Assembly: GCA_017469935.1 (NCBI GenBank)
Contig: JAFUFL010000045.1
Location: 1-47,645 of the forward strand
Length of the DNA: 47,645 nt
Direction of reading: 5' to 3'
Source of the DNA: Lachnospiraceae bacterium
GTDB taxonomy: Bacteria; Bacillota; Clostridia; Lachnospirales; Lachnospiraceae
In this document: positions 23,461 through 31,032 of the stretch, in pieces
How positions within the stretch are numbered: position 1 is the stretch's first letter
How the letters are laid out: each line of letters opens with the position of its first letter
Program-made: the position numbers and the translations under genes
The notes under the pieces: model-generated
Databases searched by the model: none
What the model saw: only the letters and a program-made list of their open reading frames with translations
What the model was told of the DNA's origin: nothing

Positions 23461-25044
23461 TCAGATCTCAAACATATCCGCATACGCCTTAAGCGCACCG
23501 TCCGTATCGTGTGCCAGAACGCGCTTCGCAAGAAGCTTGCCCAGCTGCACACCTTCCTGGTCAAAGCTGTTCACATTCCAGATAAAGCCCTGGAACATGA
23601 CCTTGTTCTCGAAGTGCGCAAGAAGCGCGCCGAGAGACTTGGGAGTGAGCTGCTTGCCGGCGATAATGCTGGAAGGACGTCCGCCCGCGAACGCCTTGTT
23701 GGGGTTCTCGTCTTCCTTGCCGCAAGCAAATGCCATGATCTGCGCAGCGACGTTCGCGCACAGCTTCTTCTGGCTGGTGCTGCCCTGAATCACGACATCC
23801 ATACCGATCTGGCTGTCATTGAATCCGACAAACTGCATAGGAATAATGTTGGTTCCCTGATGGAGCAGCTGATAGAAGGAGTGCTGTCCGTTCGTGCCGG
23901 GCTCACCGAAGATAACCGGTCCTGTCACATAGTTCACGGGCTCGCCAAAGCGGTTGACCGACTTGCCGTTGGATTCCATATCCAGCTGCTGCAGGTGTGC
24001 CGGGAAGCGGGACAGAGCCTGAGAATAAGGCAGAACCGCCGTGCACAGATAGCCCATAACGTTTCTCTCATAGACGCCGATCAGAGCATCCAGAAGAGCT
24101 GCGTTCTTCCTGATATCAGGATCTTTTGCCATAGCGTCGGCCTCTGCCGCGCCATCCATGATCGCTGCAAATACTTCCGGGCCAAAAGCCAGAGACAGCA
24201 CAGCCGCACCCACACAGGAAGAGGAAGAATAGCGTCCGCCGATGTAGTCATCCATGAAGAATGCTTCCAGATAATCAGAGCTCTTAGCCAGCGGAGAAGT
24301 CTCACTGGTAACTGCCAACATATGCTTGGAAGGATCAAGGCCAAGGTTCTTCAGAGCATCCTTTACGAAGGACTCATTGGTCAGAGTCTCAAGCGTTGTG
24401 CCGGACTTGGAAACAACGATGAACAGGGAGTGTGCGACATCAACAGATTTGAGGACTGCAGCCGCGTCATCAGGGTCAACGTTGCTGATGAACTTCGCTT
24501 CCATCTTCTTCGTGCCGTTGGCCTTTGCCCAGTTCTCAAGAGCGATGTAAAGAGCGCGAGGGCCGAGGTCACTTCCGCCGATACCGATCTGGACAACCGT
24601 CGTGAACTTCTCGCCTGCCGCGTTTGTGATCTCGCCGTTGTGTACCTTATTCGCGAAATCAGCCGCTTTCTTCTGCTGAGCGACATAGAAATCTCTCTTG
24701 TTGACGCCATCCGCGATAACATCGCCGCCCTGCTGTCCGCGGCAGAGCTGATGGAGGACAAGACGCTTCTCGCCTGTGTTGATCACAGCGCCGTTGTAGA
24801 GCTCCGCATACTTCTCGGTAAGCTGCTGCTCATCCGCCAGTTCCTGAAGAACGCCAAGGATCTTGTCGTCAACAGCCTTAGCCGCAAAGTTGTACTTCAG
24901 ATCACAAGCCATAGGAACACAGTACTCAGCGACACGCTTGGCACCGTTCTCACCGGACATCGCCTCAACCAGGTTAACGCTGTCTTTGAGAGCCATCAAC
25001 TTTCCGTAAGAAGCAAGCGTGTCCAAATTTTTCCATGAAACCAT
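23461..25044 (-). CDS. pgi: Glucose-6-phosphate isomerase
   Basis: The product (527 residues) converts glucose 6-phosphate and fructose 6-phosphate in glycolysis and gluconeogenesis, in the cytoplasm. Diagnostic features are QIGIGGSDLGPRALYIAL, VVSKSGTTLETLTNE, the catalytic-Glu region GGRYSSSS, FGEPGTNGQHSFYQLLHQG and the C-terminal NSFDQEGVQLGK with the active-site Lys. Length fits the large (about 550-residue) PGI class. AAGGAGG lies upstream of the ATG. It sits beside a phosphohexomutase gene, a metabolic pairing for hexose-phosphate interconversion. Confidence 0.97.
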   Translation of the reverse strand: MVSWKNLDTLASYGKLMALKDSVNLVEAMSGENGAKRVAEYCVPMACDLKYNFAAKAVDDKILGVLQELADEQQLTEKYAELYNGAVINTGEKRLVLHQLCRGQQGGDVIADGVNKRDFYVAQQKKAADFANKVHNGEITNAAGEKFTTVVQIGIGGSDLGPRALYIALENWAKANGTKKMEAKFISNVDPDDAAAVLKSVDVAHSLFIVVSKSGTTLETLTNESFVKDALKNLGLDPSKHMLAVTSETSPLAKSSDYLEAFFMDDYIGGRYSSSSCVGAAVLSLAFGPEVFAAIMDGAAEADAMAKDPDIRKNAALLDALIGVYERNVMGYLCTAVLPYSQALSRFPAHLQQLDMESNGKSVNRFGEPVNYVTGPVIFGEPGTNGQHSFYQLLHQGTNIIPMQFVGFNDSQIGMDVVIQGSTSQKKLCANVAAQIMAFACGKEDENPNKAFAGGRPSSIIAGKQLTPKSLGALLAHFENKVMFQGFIWNVNSFDQEGVQLGKLLAKRVLAHDTDGALKAYADMFEI

Positions 25045-25194
25045 AATAACTCATCCTCCTTAAATCATTTTCAATGTCAGCGGTTTACTGCAAAATATAC
25101 AACCTTTCTATTGATTGCTCATTTCATTTTATATATTACCACAACAGGTACGCCTTGTTAGTACATAAATATTCTATTATATGGAAATTCTCAA

Positions 25195-26886
25195 TCATTC
25201 AATCGCATCCACAAGCTCACCCACAGCCGTCTTCATATCCACGACCGCCGCCTTCGCTTCCTCTTTATTGTCCGCCTTGGCATAGAAGTAGAACTTGATC
25301 TTAGGCTCCGTTCCCGAAGGCCTCATGGCAAACCAGTTCCCGTCCGTCATGTGGAAGATCAGCACGTTGGAAGCCGGAACATACTTGGTCCCATTAATAT
25401 AGTCGACGCACTTCGCCACACTGAACCGCCCGAACACGGAAGGCTTCTTGCCGCGGAAGACATCCATGATGCGGCCGATCCGCTCCGATCCTTCCACGCC
25501 CTTGAGAACCAGCGATACCTGCTCTTCCGCATAATAACCGAATTTCCTGTACAGGTAATCCAGATACTCGGCCATCGACATGCCGTTCTTGCGGCACCAT
25601 GCCGCCATCTCCATGATCAGCATGGCCGCGCAGATGCCGTCCTTGTCGCGCACTTCCGAGCCGGGAGCGCACCCGATGCTCTCCTCGTAGCCGAAGAAAT
25701 ACGTGTACCCGTTCTTCTCCATCTTGGGAATGACGCCGCAGATATTCTTAAATCCGGTCAGGGCGTCGAACACGCGGATCCCGAAATGCTCGCAGATCCT
25801 GCGCCCGAAATTGCCGGTGACGATGGACTTGATCATGGCCGGTTTTTCGGGCATCAGGCCTTTCTCCTGCATGCTCTTTGCCATGTAGGCGATCAGCAGC
25901 GCGCCGGTCTGGTTGCCGTTGAGCGGCATGTAGTCCCCAAACCCGTCGGCGATCTCGACCGCCATTCGGTCGCTGTCGGGGTCGGTCGCGATCAGTACTT
26001 CGGCGTCTATCTTTTTGCCCAGCTCCTCCGCCAGCTTGAAAGCCTTGGGATCCTCCGGATTGGGATACCCCACGGTCGTGAACTCCGGATCGGGGTCCTT
26101 CTGCTCGGGTACGACCACGAAATTCACATAGCCCAGCTCCTTCGCCAGCCTCTGCATGGGAATACTGCCCGCGCCGTTCAGAGGCGTATAGACGATCGGG
26201 ATCGTAAGATCCAGCTCCTCGTCCTCCCTCTGTCTCATGGACATGACATAGTCCAGGTACGCCAGATCCATCTCTTCGCCCAGCATCCTCACTTTTCTCT
26301 GCTCGATCGCGTCCTTAAGCGGAATCCTCTTGAAGTCGTCAAAAAAGTCCAGCGCCAGAATCTCCTTCAGCATGCCGTCGGAGACCTCTCCCGAGATCTG
26401 CGCGCCGTCCATCCAGTAGACCTTGTAACCGTTATATTCCTTGGGATTGTGGCTGGCCGTCAGGTTGATGCCGCCCAGCGCGTCAAAGCTCCGGATCGTA
26501 AAGGACAGCTCCGGCGTCGGCCGCAGCGAAGGGAACAGATAGACCTTGATCCCGTTGCCCGCAAGGATCTCCGCCGCCAGCTCCGCAAACTCCTTGGAAT
26601 GGTATCTGCAGTCATACGCGATGGCGATTCCTCTGGCCGGATTCTCCCCGGACGCCAAAATATAGTTAGCAATTCCCTGCGTCGCCCGCCCGACAGTGAG
26701 CGCGTTCATGCGGTTCGTGCCGGCCGCGCAGATCCCGCGAAGGCCCGCCGTACCGAACTCGATCTCCCGGTAAAAACGCTCCTTGATCTCCTTCTCATCG
26801 TCCTTGATCGCGATGAGCTCTTCTCTCATGGGATCGTTCTCTCCGAGCTTTGCGACCCATTCCTCATACCTCTCTCTGTAGCCCAT
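25195..26886 (-). CDS. pgcA: Phosphoglucomutase/phosphomannomutase
   Basis: This 563-residue alpha-D-phosphohexomutase has the N-terminal EIEFGTAGLRGICAAG, the phosphoserine loop NLTASHNPKEYNGYK, the metal-binding loop ATDPDSDRMAV, the sugar-binding GYEESIGC and the phosphate-binding RPSGTEPKIKFY. It interconverts hexose 1- and 6-phosphates, feeding cell-envelope or storage polysaccharide from glycolysis. Length and motifs match the Firmicute PgcA type. The ATG follows an AGGAGGTATTGTA region. About 150 bases separate it from pgi, with AT-rich sequence and no repeat. Confidence 0.93.
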   Translation of the reverse strand: MGYRERYEEWVAKLGENDPMREELIAIKDDEKEIKERFYREIEFGTAGLRGICAAGTNRMNALTVGRATQGIANYILASGENPARGIAIAYDCRYHSKEFAELAAEILAGNGIKVYLFPSLRPTPELSFTIRSFDALGGINLTASHNPKEYNGYKVYWMDGAQISGEVSDGMLKEILALDFFDDFKRIPLKDAIEQRKVRMLGEEMDLAYLDYVMSMRQREDEELDLTIPIVYTPLNGAGSIPMQRLAKELGYVNFVVVPEQKDPDPEFTTVGYPNPEDPKAFKLAEELGKKIDAEVLIATDPDSDRMAVEIADGFGDYMPLNGNQTGALLIAYMAKSMQEKGLMPEKPAMIKSIVTGNFGRRICEHFGIRVFDALTGFKNICGVIPKMEKNGYTYFFGYEESIGCAPGSEVRDKDGICAAMLIMEMAAWCRKNGMSMAEYLDYLYRKFGYYAEEQVSLVLKGVEGSERIGRIMDVFRGKKPSVFGRFSVAKCVDYINGTKYVPASNVLIFHMTDGNWFAMRPSGTEPKIKFYFYAKADNKEEAKAAVVDMKTAVGELVDAIE

Positions 26887-26922
26887 TACAATACCTCCTG
26901 CATATGCCTTTTTTCGATTCCA

Positions 26923-27417
26923 TCACCTCTTCAGCGTCCTCAGAAACGCGATCAGCTCATCACTGCAGTTCTTCTTCTGAATGATCACGGAATGCCCCTG
27001 CTCGATCTCCAGATAGAAATCCTCCTCGGTCTCCACAACTTTGTAGAGCTTCGCGTACTCGTGAACGCCGTGGGACGTGTCATTTTTCGTCTCAAAACGA
27101 TCGTCATAGAAAAAGACCTGGAACTGCGTTCCGCCGGCGTCCTCAATTTTCTTGTAGTCTCTCTCCGCCTGGCTGTTGGCTCCGAAGCGCACCAGGAGCG
27201 GCGCGGCAATGCTCACGACGATCATGAAAATGCCGAGCACTGTCTTCCCCTGATAAATGTTATAGGCGCCGGCCAGCAGCAGCCACAAGCAGGCAACGCC
27301 CGCAATGATATTGTTCTTGGTCTGGCTCCCCTGCATCGCGCGCACATATTTCTTATACTCTTCCAGCCCCAGCTCTGTATGCGTCGTATATCTTACTTCC
27401 GAATCGGTGTTTGCCAT
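26923..27417 (-). CDS. YcxB-like membrane protein
   Basis: The 164-residue protein has two adjacent membrane helices (IIAGVACLWLLLAGAYNIY and TVLGIFMIVVSIAAPLLV) and a C-terminal beta-rich domain with FYDDRFETKND, YAKLYKVVETEEDFYLEI and VIIQKKN. That is the arrangement of YcxB-family proteins. Function is unknown. GGAGG precedes the start. It ends 36 bases before the phosphohexomutase start and may be co-transcribed. Confidence 0.75.
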   Translation of the reverse strand: MANTDSEVRYTTHTELGLEEYKKYVRAMQGSQTKNNIIAGVACLWLLLAGAYNIYQGKTVLGIFMIVVSIAAPLLVRFGANSQAERDYKKIEDAGGTQFQVFFYDDRFETKNDTSHGVHEYAKLYKVVETEEDFYLEIEQGHSVIIQKKNCSDELIAFLRTLKR

Positions 27418-27646
27418 CGAAATTTCCTCCCTCTCGCGATTAGCTTATCAAACGTCTATATTTTACCATACTGCGGCTTTAAAAGGGTAAAAATATAGTC
27501 TTCCGGGTACAGTGCACACTATGACATGTATCTGATTCTTTCCTTTTGTTAGACTGATTTCGGAGATTACAAAAGCGCATCCGCGAAATGGCCGGGATCT
27601 GTCACGGACCCGCACGCCGGTGCCGGATCACACGGAGGAATCAAGC

Positions 27647-28966
27647 ATGAAGATCACATTTATGGGTGCCGGGAGCACCGTTTTCGCAAGAAACGTCATC
27701 GGGGACTGTATGTGCAGCGAGGCCCTCAGAGACAGCGTCTTTGCCCTCTATGACATAGACGGCGCAAGGCTCGAAGAGAGCCGCACGATCCTGGAAGCCA
27801 TGCGCGCCGCCCTGGGCGGATACGGCCGCATCGAGTGCTATTTGGGCGTGGAAAACCGGAAAGAAGCCCTGCGCGGCGCCTCCTTCGTCGTCAACGCCAT
27901 CCAGGTGGGCGGCTATGATCCCGCCACCATCATCGACTTTGAGATCCCGGGGAAATACGGCCTTCGCCAGACCATCGCCGACACCCTGGGAATCGGCGGC
28001 ATCATGCGCGCGCTGCGCACCATCCCGGTCATGGAAGATTTTGCCCGCGACATGGAAGAAGTATGCCCTGACGCGCTCTTCCTCAATTACACCAACCCGA
28101 TGGCCATGCTGTCCGGCTACATGCAGCGCTATACCGGCGTGAAGACGGTCGGCCTCTGCCACAGCGTACAGGTCTGCTCCCGCGACCTGCTCACCTCCCT
28201 CGGCCTCGAGGACAAACTGGAGGGCCGCAAAGAACTCATCGCCGGCATCAACCACATGGCCTGGCTCCTCGACATCCGCGACAAGGACGGAAACGACCTC
28301 TATCCCGAGATCAAGTCCCGCATCGCCGCCAAAATAGAGTCCCCCGACTTCAAGGACAAAGTCCGTTTCGATTACATCCGCAATTTCGGTTACTATTGCA
28401 CGGAGTCCAGCGAGCACAACGCCGAGTACAACGGCTTCTACATCAAGAGCCGCTATCCGGAGCTCATTGACCGCTACAACATCCCTCTGGACGAATATCC
28501 GCGCCGCTGTATCGAGCAGATCGAATCCTGGAAGAAAGAATACGCCCAGCTCCTCGAGACCGGCGTCAAGGCGCACGAGCGCTCCAGGGAGTACGCCTCC
28601 CACATCATGGAGTCCATCGTCACGGACACCCCTTATCAGATCGGCGGAAACGTTCTCAACACCGGCCATCTGATCGCCAACTTCCCCGAGGAAGCCTGCG
28701 TAGAGGTTCCCTGCCTGATAAACGGCCACGGGATCCATCCCTGCAGGGTCGGTTCCCTTCCGGTCCAGTGCGCGGCCATGAACATGACCAACATCAATGT
28801 CCAGCTTCTCACCGTCGAAGCGGCCAGGACCCGCAAACTCGAGCACGTCTACCAGGCCGCCATGCTCGACCCTCACACCGGAAGCGAACTGGACATCGAC
28901 ACCATCAAGAAGATGGTGGACGAGCTGATCGCCGCCCACGGCGACTACATGCCCGCGTTCCACTGA
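27647..28966 (+). CDS. melA: GH4 alpha-galactosidase (NAD- and Mn-dependent)
   Basis: The product (439 residues) has the GH4 Rossmann start MKITFMGAGSTVFARNV, the segment LNYTNPMAMLSGYMQRY, the metal/catalytic GLCHSVQ with the conserved Cys-His, and GINHMAWLL. These are typical of MelA alpha-galactosidases rather than the phospho-glucosidase branch. The enzyme uses NAD+ and a divalent metal to cleave alpha-galactosides such as melibiose in the cytoplasm. The start at 27647 has GGAGG eight bases upstream; the upstream in-frame extension does not look translated. It stands alone on the plus strand; the nearest ABC importer is 7 kb away. Confidence 0.9.
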   Translation: MKITFMGAGSTVFARNVIGDCMCSEALRDSVFALYDIDGARLEESRTILEAMRAALGGYGRIECYLGVENRKEALRGASFVVNAIQVGGYDPATIIDFEIPGKYGLRQTIADTLGIGGIMRALRTIPVMEDFARDMEEVCPDALFLNYTNPMAMLSGYMQRYTGVKTVGLCHSVQVCSRDLLTSLGLEDKLEGRKELIAGINHMAWLLDIRDKDGNDLYPEIKSRIAAKIESPDFKDKVRFDYIRNFGYYCTESSEHNAEYNGFYIKSRYPELIDRYNIPLDEYPRRCIEQIESWKKEYAQLLETGVKAHERSREYASHIMESIVTDTPYQIGGNVLNTGHLIANFPEEACVEVPCLINGHGIHPCRVGSLPVQCAAMNMTNINVQLLTVEAARTRKLEHVYQAAMLDPHTGSELDIDTIKKMVDELIAAHGDYMPAFH

Positions 28967-29042
28967 CAGAATCTTCCCGATGGAATGGGCGCATAAATAG
29001 CTGATAAATGCCCCCACTGACAGAGGATTTCCCTTCCCCAAT

Positions 29043-29098
29043 AAAACTGCCGCACCTTTTGAGTGATTTCCACTCGCAAGGCGCGGCAGTTTTTTACT
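29043..29098. terminator. Bidirectional intrinsic terminator between melA and the nuclease gene
   Basis: AAAACTGCCGC pairs with GCGGCAGTTTT, with an inner GAGTG/CACTC stem; a T6 run follows on the plus strand and an A4 run precedes. It can serve the two convergent genes. The nuclease stop codon lies at its edge. Confidence 0.88.
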
Positions 29099-29960
29099 CT
29101 TTTCTGTGATTGTCCCCGGTCGCATAATCGATCTCGAAACCGGGCTGCACGTTATAGCAGAAGGCGCAGAACTGCACCAGAGGGTCCTCCACGGACCTCG
29201 CTTCCATGAGGACGCCGGTGCAGACCAGATTGTCCCCGTCAAAATAGGGCCTGACCCGGTACATCACATGATGCCCGGTCCCCTCCACATACCGGACCAC
29301 GGATTCCTCGAAGGGAAGCATCCCCTCCACATTCATGTACCTGGTCCCGGTGATCAGGTTTCGCTCATTGGCGTCCTGCCCGGTGAGCAAGTGGCCGATC
29401 AGATGACAACGGTTAAAGAGCATCTCTCCGTCTATGTCGCTGTAACGGTTCGTGTTCCACCCGGTGGGCCTGATCTCCCAGATCTCGCCGCGCTCCTGCT
29501 TTGGCAGCGTCTCCGGCCCGACGCATGCGTAAGCGCCGGTGCACCGTCCCAGTTCATCCAGAGGCCAGTACTGATGGAAGGCTTCTGTCGTCATCTCCTC
29601 TTCCGTAAAGAAAGGAACATCGTCATTGATATCCACGTAGGCCTGCCCCGAATAGGGTGGCACCATCTCCAGGGTAAAGATGTCTGCGGAACCGGTGTCC
29701 GGCACTTCGTCGGGCATTTCCCCGGGGGGCTCTGATGAAGCATCCCCGCCCGGCTCCGTCGATGCTTCGCCGCCCGGCTCCGCCTCCGTCTCCTTCTTCT
29801 GCTCCGGTCCGACGGCAGGAAACGAAACTCCGCTCTCCCGCACCCTGATCCAGACAAAAGCGAGGACCATAAATACTAAAAGGACTGCGCTGACGCCTTT
29901 TCTGATCAGGCGTCTCTTGCGGTAGTCCTTTCGTTTTTTCCTGCTTCCACTTTTCTTCAT
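29094..29960 (-). CDS. Membrane-anchored DNA/RNA non-specific endonuclease (EndA/NucA-like)
   Basis: The 288-residue product has a very basic cytoplasmic N-terminus, one membrane helix (AVLLVFMVLAFVWI), a Glu/Gly/Pro linker with repeated EPGG, and an extracellular nuclease domain. The catalytic beta-beta-metal motif is FNRCHLIGHLLTGQDANERN, with His and the metal-binding Asn, followed by LITGTRYMNVEGM. Related streptococcal EndA degrades DNA at the surface during uptake. Here it may serve nutrition or competence. ATG is preceded by a weak AAAGGCC site. Confidence 0.85.
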   Translation of the reverse strand: MKKSGSRKKRKDYRKRRLIRKGVSAVLLVFMVLAFVWIRVRESGVSFPAVGPEQKKETEAEPGGEASTEPGGDASSEPPGEMPDEVPDTGSADIFTLEMVPPYSGQAYVDINDDVPFFTEEEMTTEAFHQYWPLDELGRCTGAYACVGPETLPKQERGEIWEIRPTGWNTNRYSDIDGEMLFNRCHLIGHLLTGQDANERNLITGTRYMNVEGMLPFEESVVRYVEGTGHHVMYRVRPYFDGDNLVCTGVLMEARSVEDPLVQFCAFCYNVQPGFEIDYATGDNHRKE

Positions 29961-30012
29961 GGATTTTTACAGGCCTTTCTTAAATTGAAAATGGCGGAGC
30001 GCTTCGCGCCGC

Positions 30013-30099
30013 TCAAGGGTTGATATCGACCCTTGCGCCGGTCAGGGATTGATATCGACCCTCGCGCCGGTCAGGGATTGATATCGACCCTCGCGCCGG
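30013..30099 (-). repeat. 29-bp tandem repeat that duplicates the 3' end of the secreted-protein gene
   Basis: Three 29-bp units (30013-30041, 30042-30070, 30071-30099) each encode, on the minus strand, the same C-terminal segment LTGARVDINP and a TGA stop. The copy at 30071 is the functional gene end; the other two lie downstream as untranslated copies. The outermost has two or three substitutions. Confidence 0.92.
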
Positions 30100-30682
30100 T
30101 CAGGTCATCCTTGCCCATGCCGCAGACGTCTACGGTGTACCACCCGCAGGTGGCGGTGTGCGTGGTCCCTCCGGCATCGCGGATCGACTCGTAGAGGCGG
30201 ATCGTGAAAGTTCCGTCGCCGTTGTCCTTGGCGTCCGCATCAGGGGGATAGAAATCGTTGCTCTCGTAATAATAGTTTTGGGCCAGTTTGCACAGTTCCT
30301 CAGCCGTGTACACTTTGCTGTAGACGGTCAGGTCGATCTTGCTGCCGCTGCCGGCGTCCGTGCCTTTCCCGAATTCGTCGACATTGTACCTCGCGTCGCA
30401 GTCGGTACCGGAGTCGGTACCCGCGCCGGTCCCGTTCTCCCACAGGCTGATCTGCCAGGTTCCGTCCTTCTGCTCTTCGACCACCGCGGCAACCGGATAG
30501 ACTTTGCCGGCGCCGGTGCGCATGTAGTAATATTTTGCCATGCATCCCAGCTCCGTGTCCGTGTAGACCCTCTGCCCGGACTCCTCCGCCTTGGCGGCCT
30601 GCGCGCTCATGCCGGCCCCGCCGATGCTCAGTATACCGAGCAGAAACGCGGCGGCAATAATAAACAGTCTCTTTGACTTCAT
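30071..30682 (-). CDS. Secreted protein with duplicated domain, function unknown
   Basis: The 203-residue product has a signal peptide (LFIIAAAFLLGILSIGGAG, cleavage likely after AQA). The mature part contains two related modules of about 75 residues. Each starts with YT(D/A)(T/E)EL...A..YY, continues with DGTW/DGTF and ISLWEN/IRLYES, and ends in YNVDEFGKGTD or YTVDVCGMGKD. The fold is unknown; similar tandem modules are seen in clostridial exported proteins. Its transcript starts at a clear promoter and passes an intrinsic terminator before the gene, so expression is probably attenuated. GGAAAGGAAAC precedes the ATG. Confidence 0.6.
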   Translation of the reverse strand: MKSKRLFIIAAAFLLGILSIGGAGMSAQAAKAEESGQRVYTDTELGCMAKYYYMRTGAGKVYPVAAVVEEQKDGTWQISLWENGTGAGTDSGTDCDARYNVDEFGKGTDAGSGSKIDLTVYSKVYTAEELCKLAQNYYYESNDFYPPDADAKDNGDGTFTIRLYESIRDAGGTTHTATCGWYTVDVCGMGKDDLTGARVDINP

Positions 30683-30698
30683 AGTGTTTCCTTTCCGG

Positions 30699-30732
30699 AA
30701 AAAAGCCCGTTTAATCCGATCCGATCGGGCTT
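30699..30732 (-). terminator. Leader terminator (attenuator) of the secreted-protein gene
   Basis: On the minus strand AAGCCCG pairs with CGGGCTT, followed by six T, about 17 bases before the start codon. Upstream, ATTCGGTTC pairs with GAACCGAAT (30762-30770 and 30734-30742). Terminator plus preceding hairpin, all between promoter and gene, suggests regulated read-through. Confidence 0.72.
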
Positions 30733-30774
30733 GATTCGGTTCAGCTTCCGTTCCGATTCCCGAACCGAATTTAT

Positions 30775-30802
30775 ATTATACCACATTTTCCGCCATAGTC
30801 AA
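30775..30802 (-). promoter_or_regulatory. Sigma-A-type promoter of the secreted-protein gene
   Basis: TTGACT (30797-30802) and TATAAT (30775-30780) are separated by 16 bases on the minus strand, giving a leader of about 85 bases before the ATG at 30682. Confidence 0.82.
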
Positions 30803-30985
30803 AAAATTGAATACAGACAAGCTTTTCGGTATATTATTTGCGGTGCGGCGGCCGCCGGAGTATAAATGAAAACTTTCTATTAAATTTTGCACAATCTTCT
30901 TGATTTTATAGCAATCCCCTTGTACGATTAGCAATCGAGAGAATTTTTGTTTAGATCTGTGCGGCAATTAATACTATTAAGCGGA

Positions 30986-30991
30986 TATAAT
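30986..30991 (+). promoter_or_regulatory. Candidate -10 box for the large ABC gene
   Basis: A TATAAT lies 42 bases before the start codon at 31033. No convincing -35 is seen. The AT-rich gap 30803-30985 shows nothing else recognisable. Confidence 0.45.
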
Positions 30992-31032
30992 TTAACGAAA
31001 TAGCCGATCATTTGTCAATGTGCGGAGGCAAC

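Noticed and set aside
25351-27498. Plus-strand frame of over 700 codons opposite the phosphohexomutase and YcxB genes
   Set aside because: It is antisense to two well-supported genes and shows no recognisable domain.
27641-29242. Long minus-strand frame opposite melA
   Set aside because: No motif or ribosome site; the plus strand encodes a clear GH4 enzyme.
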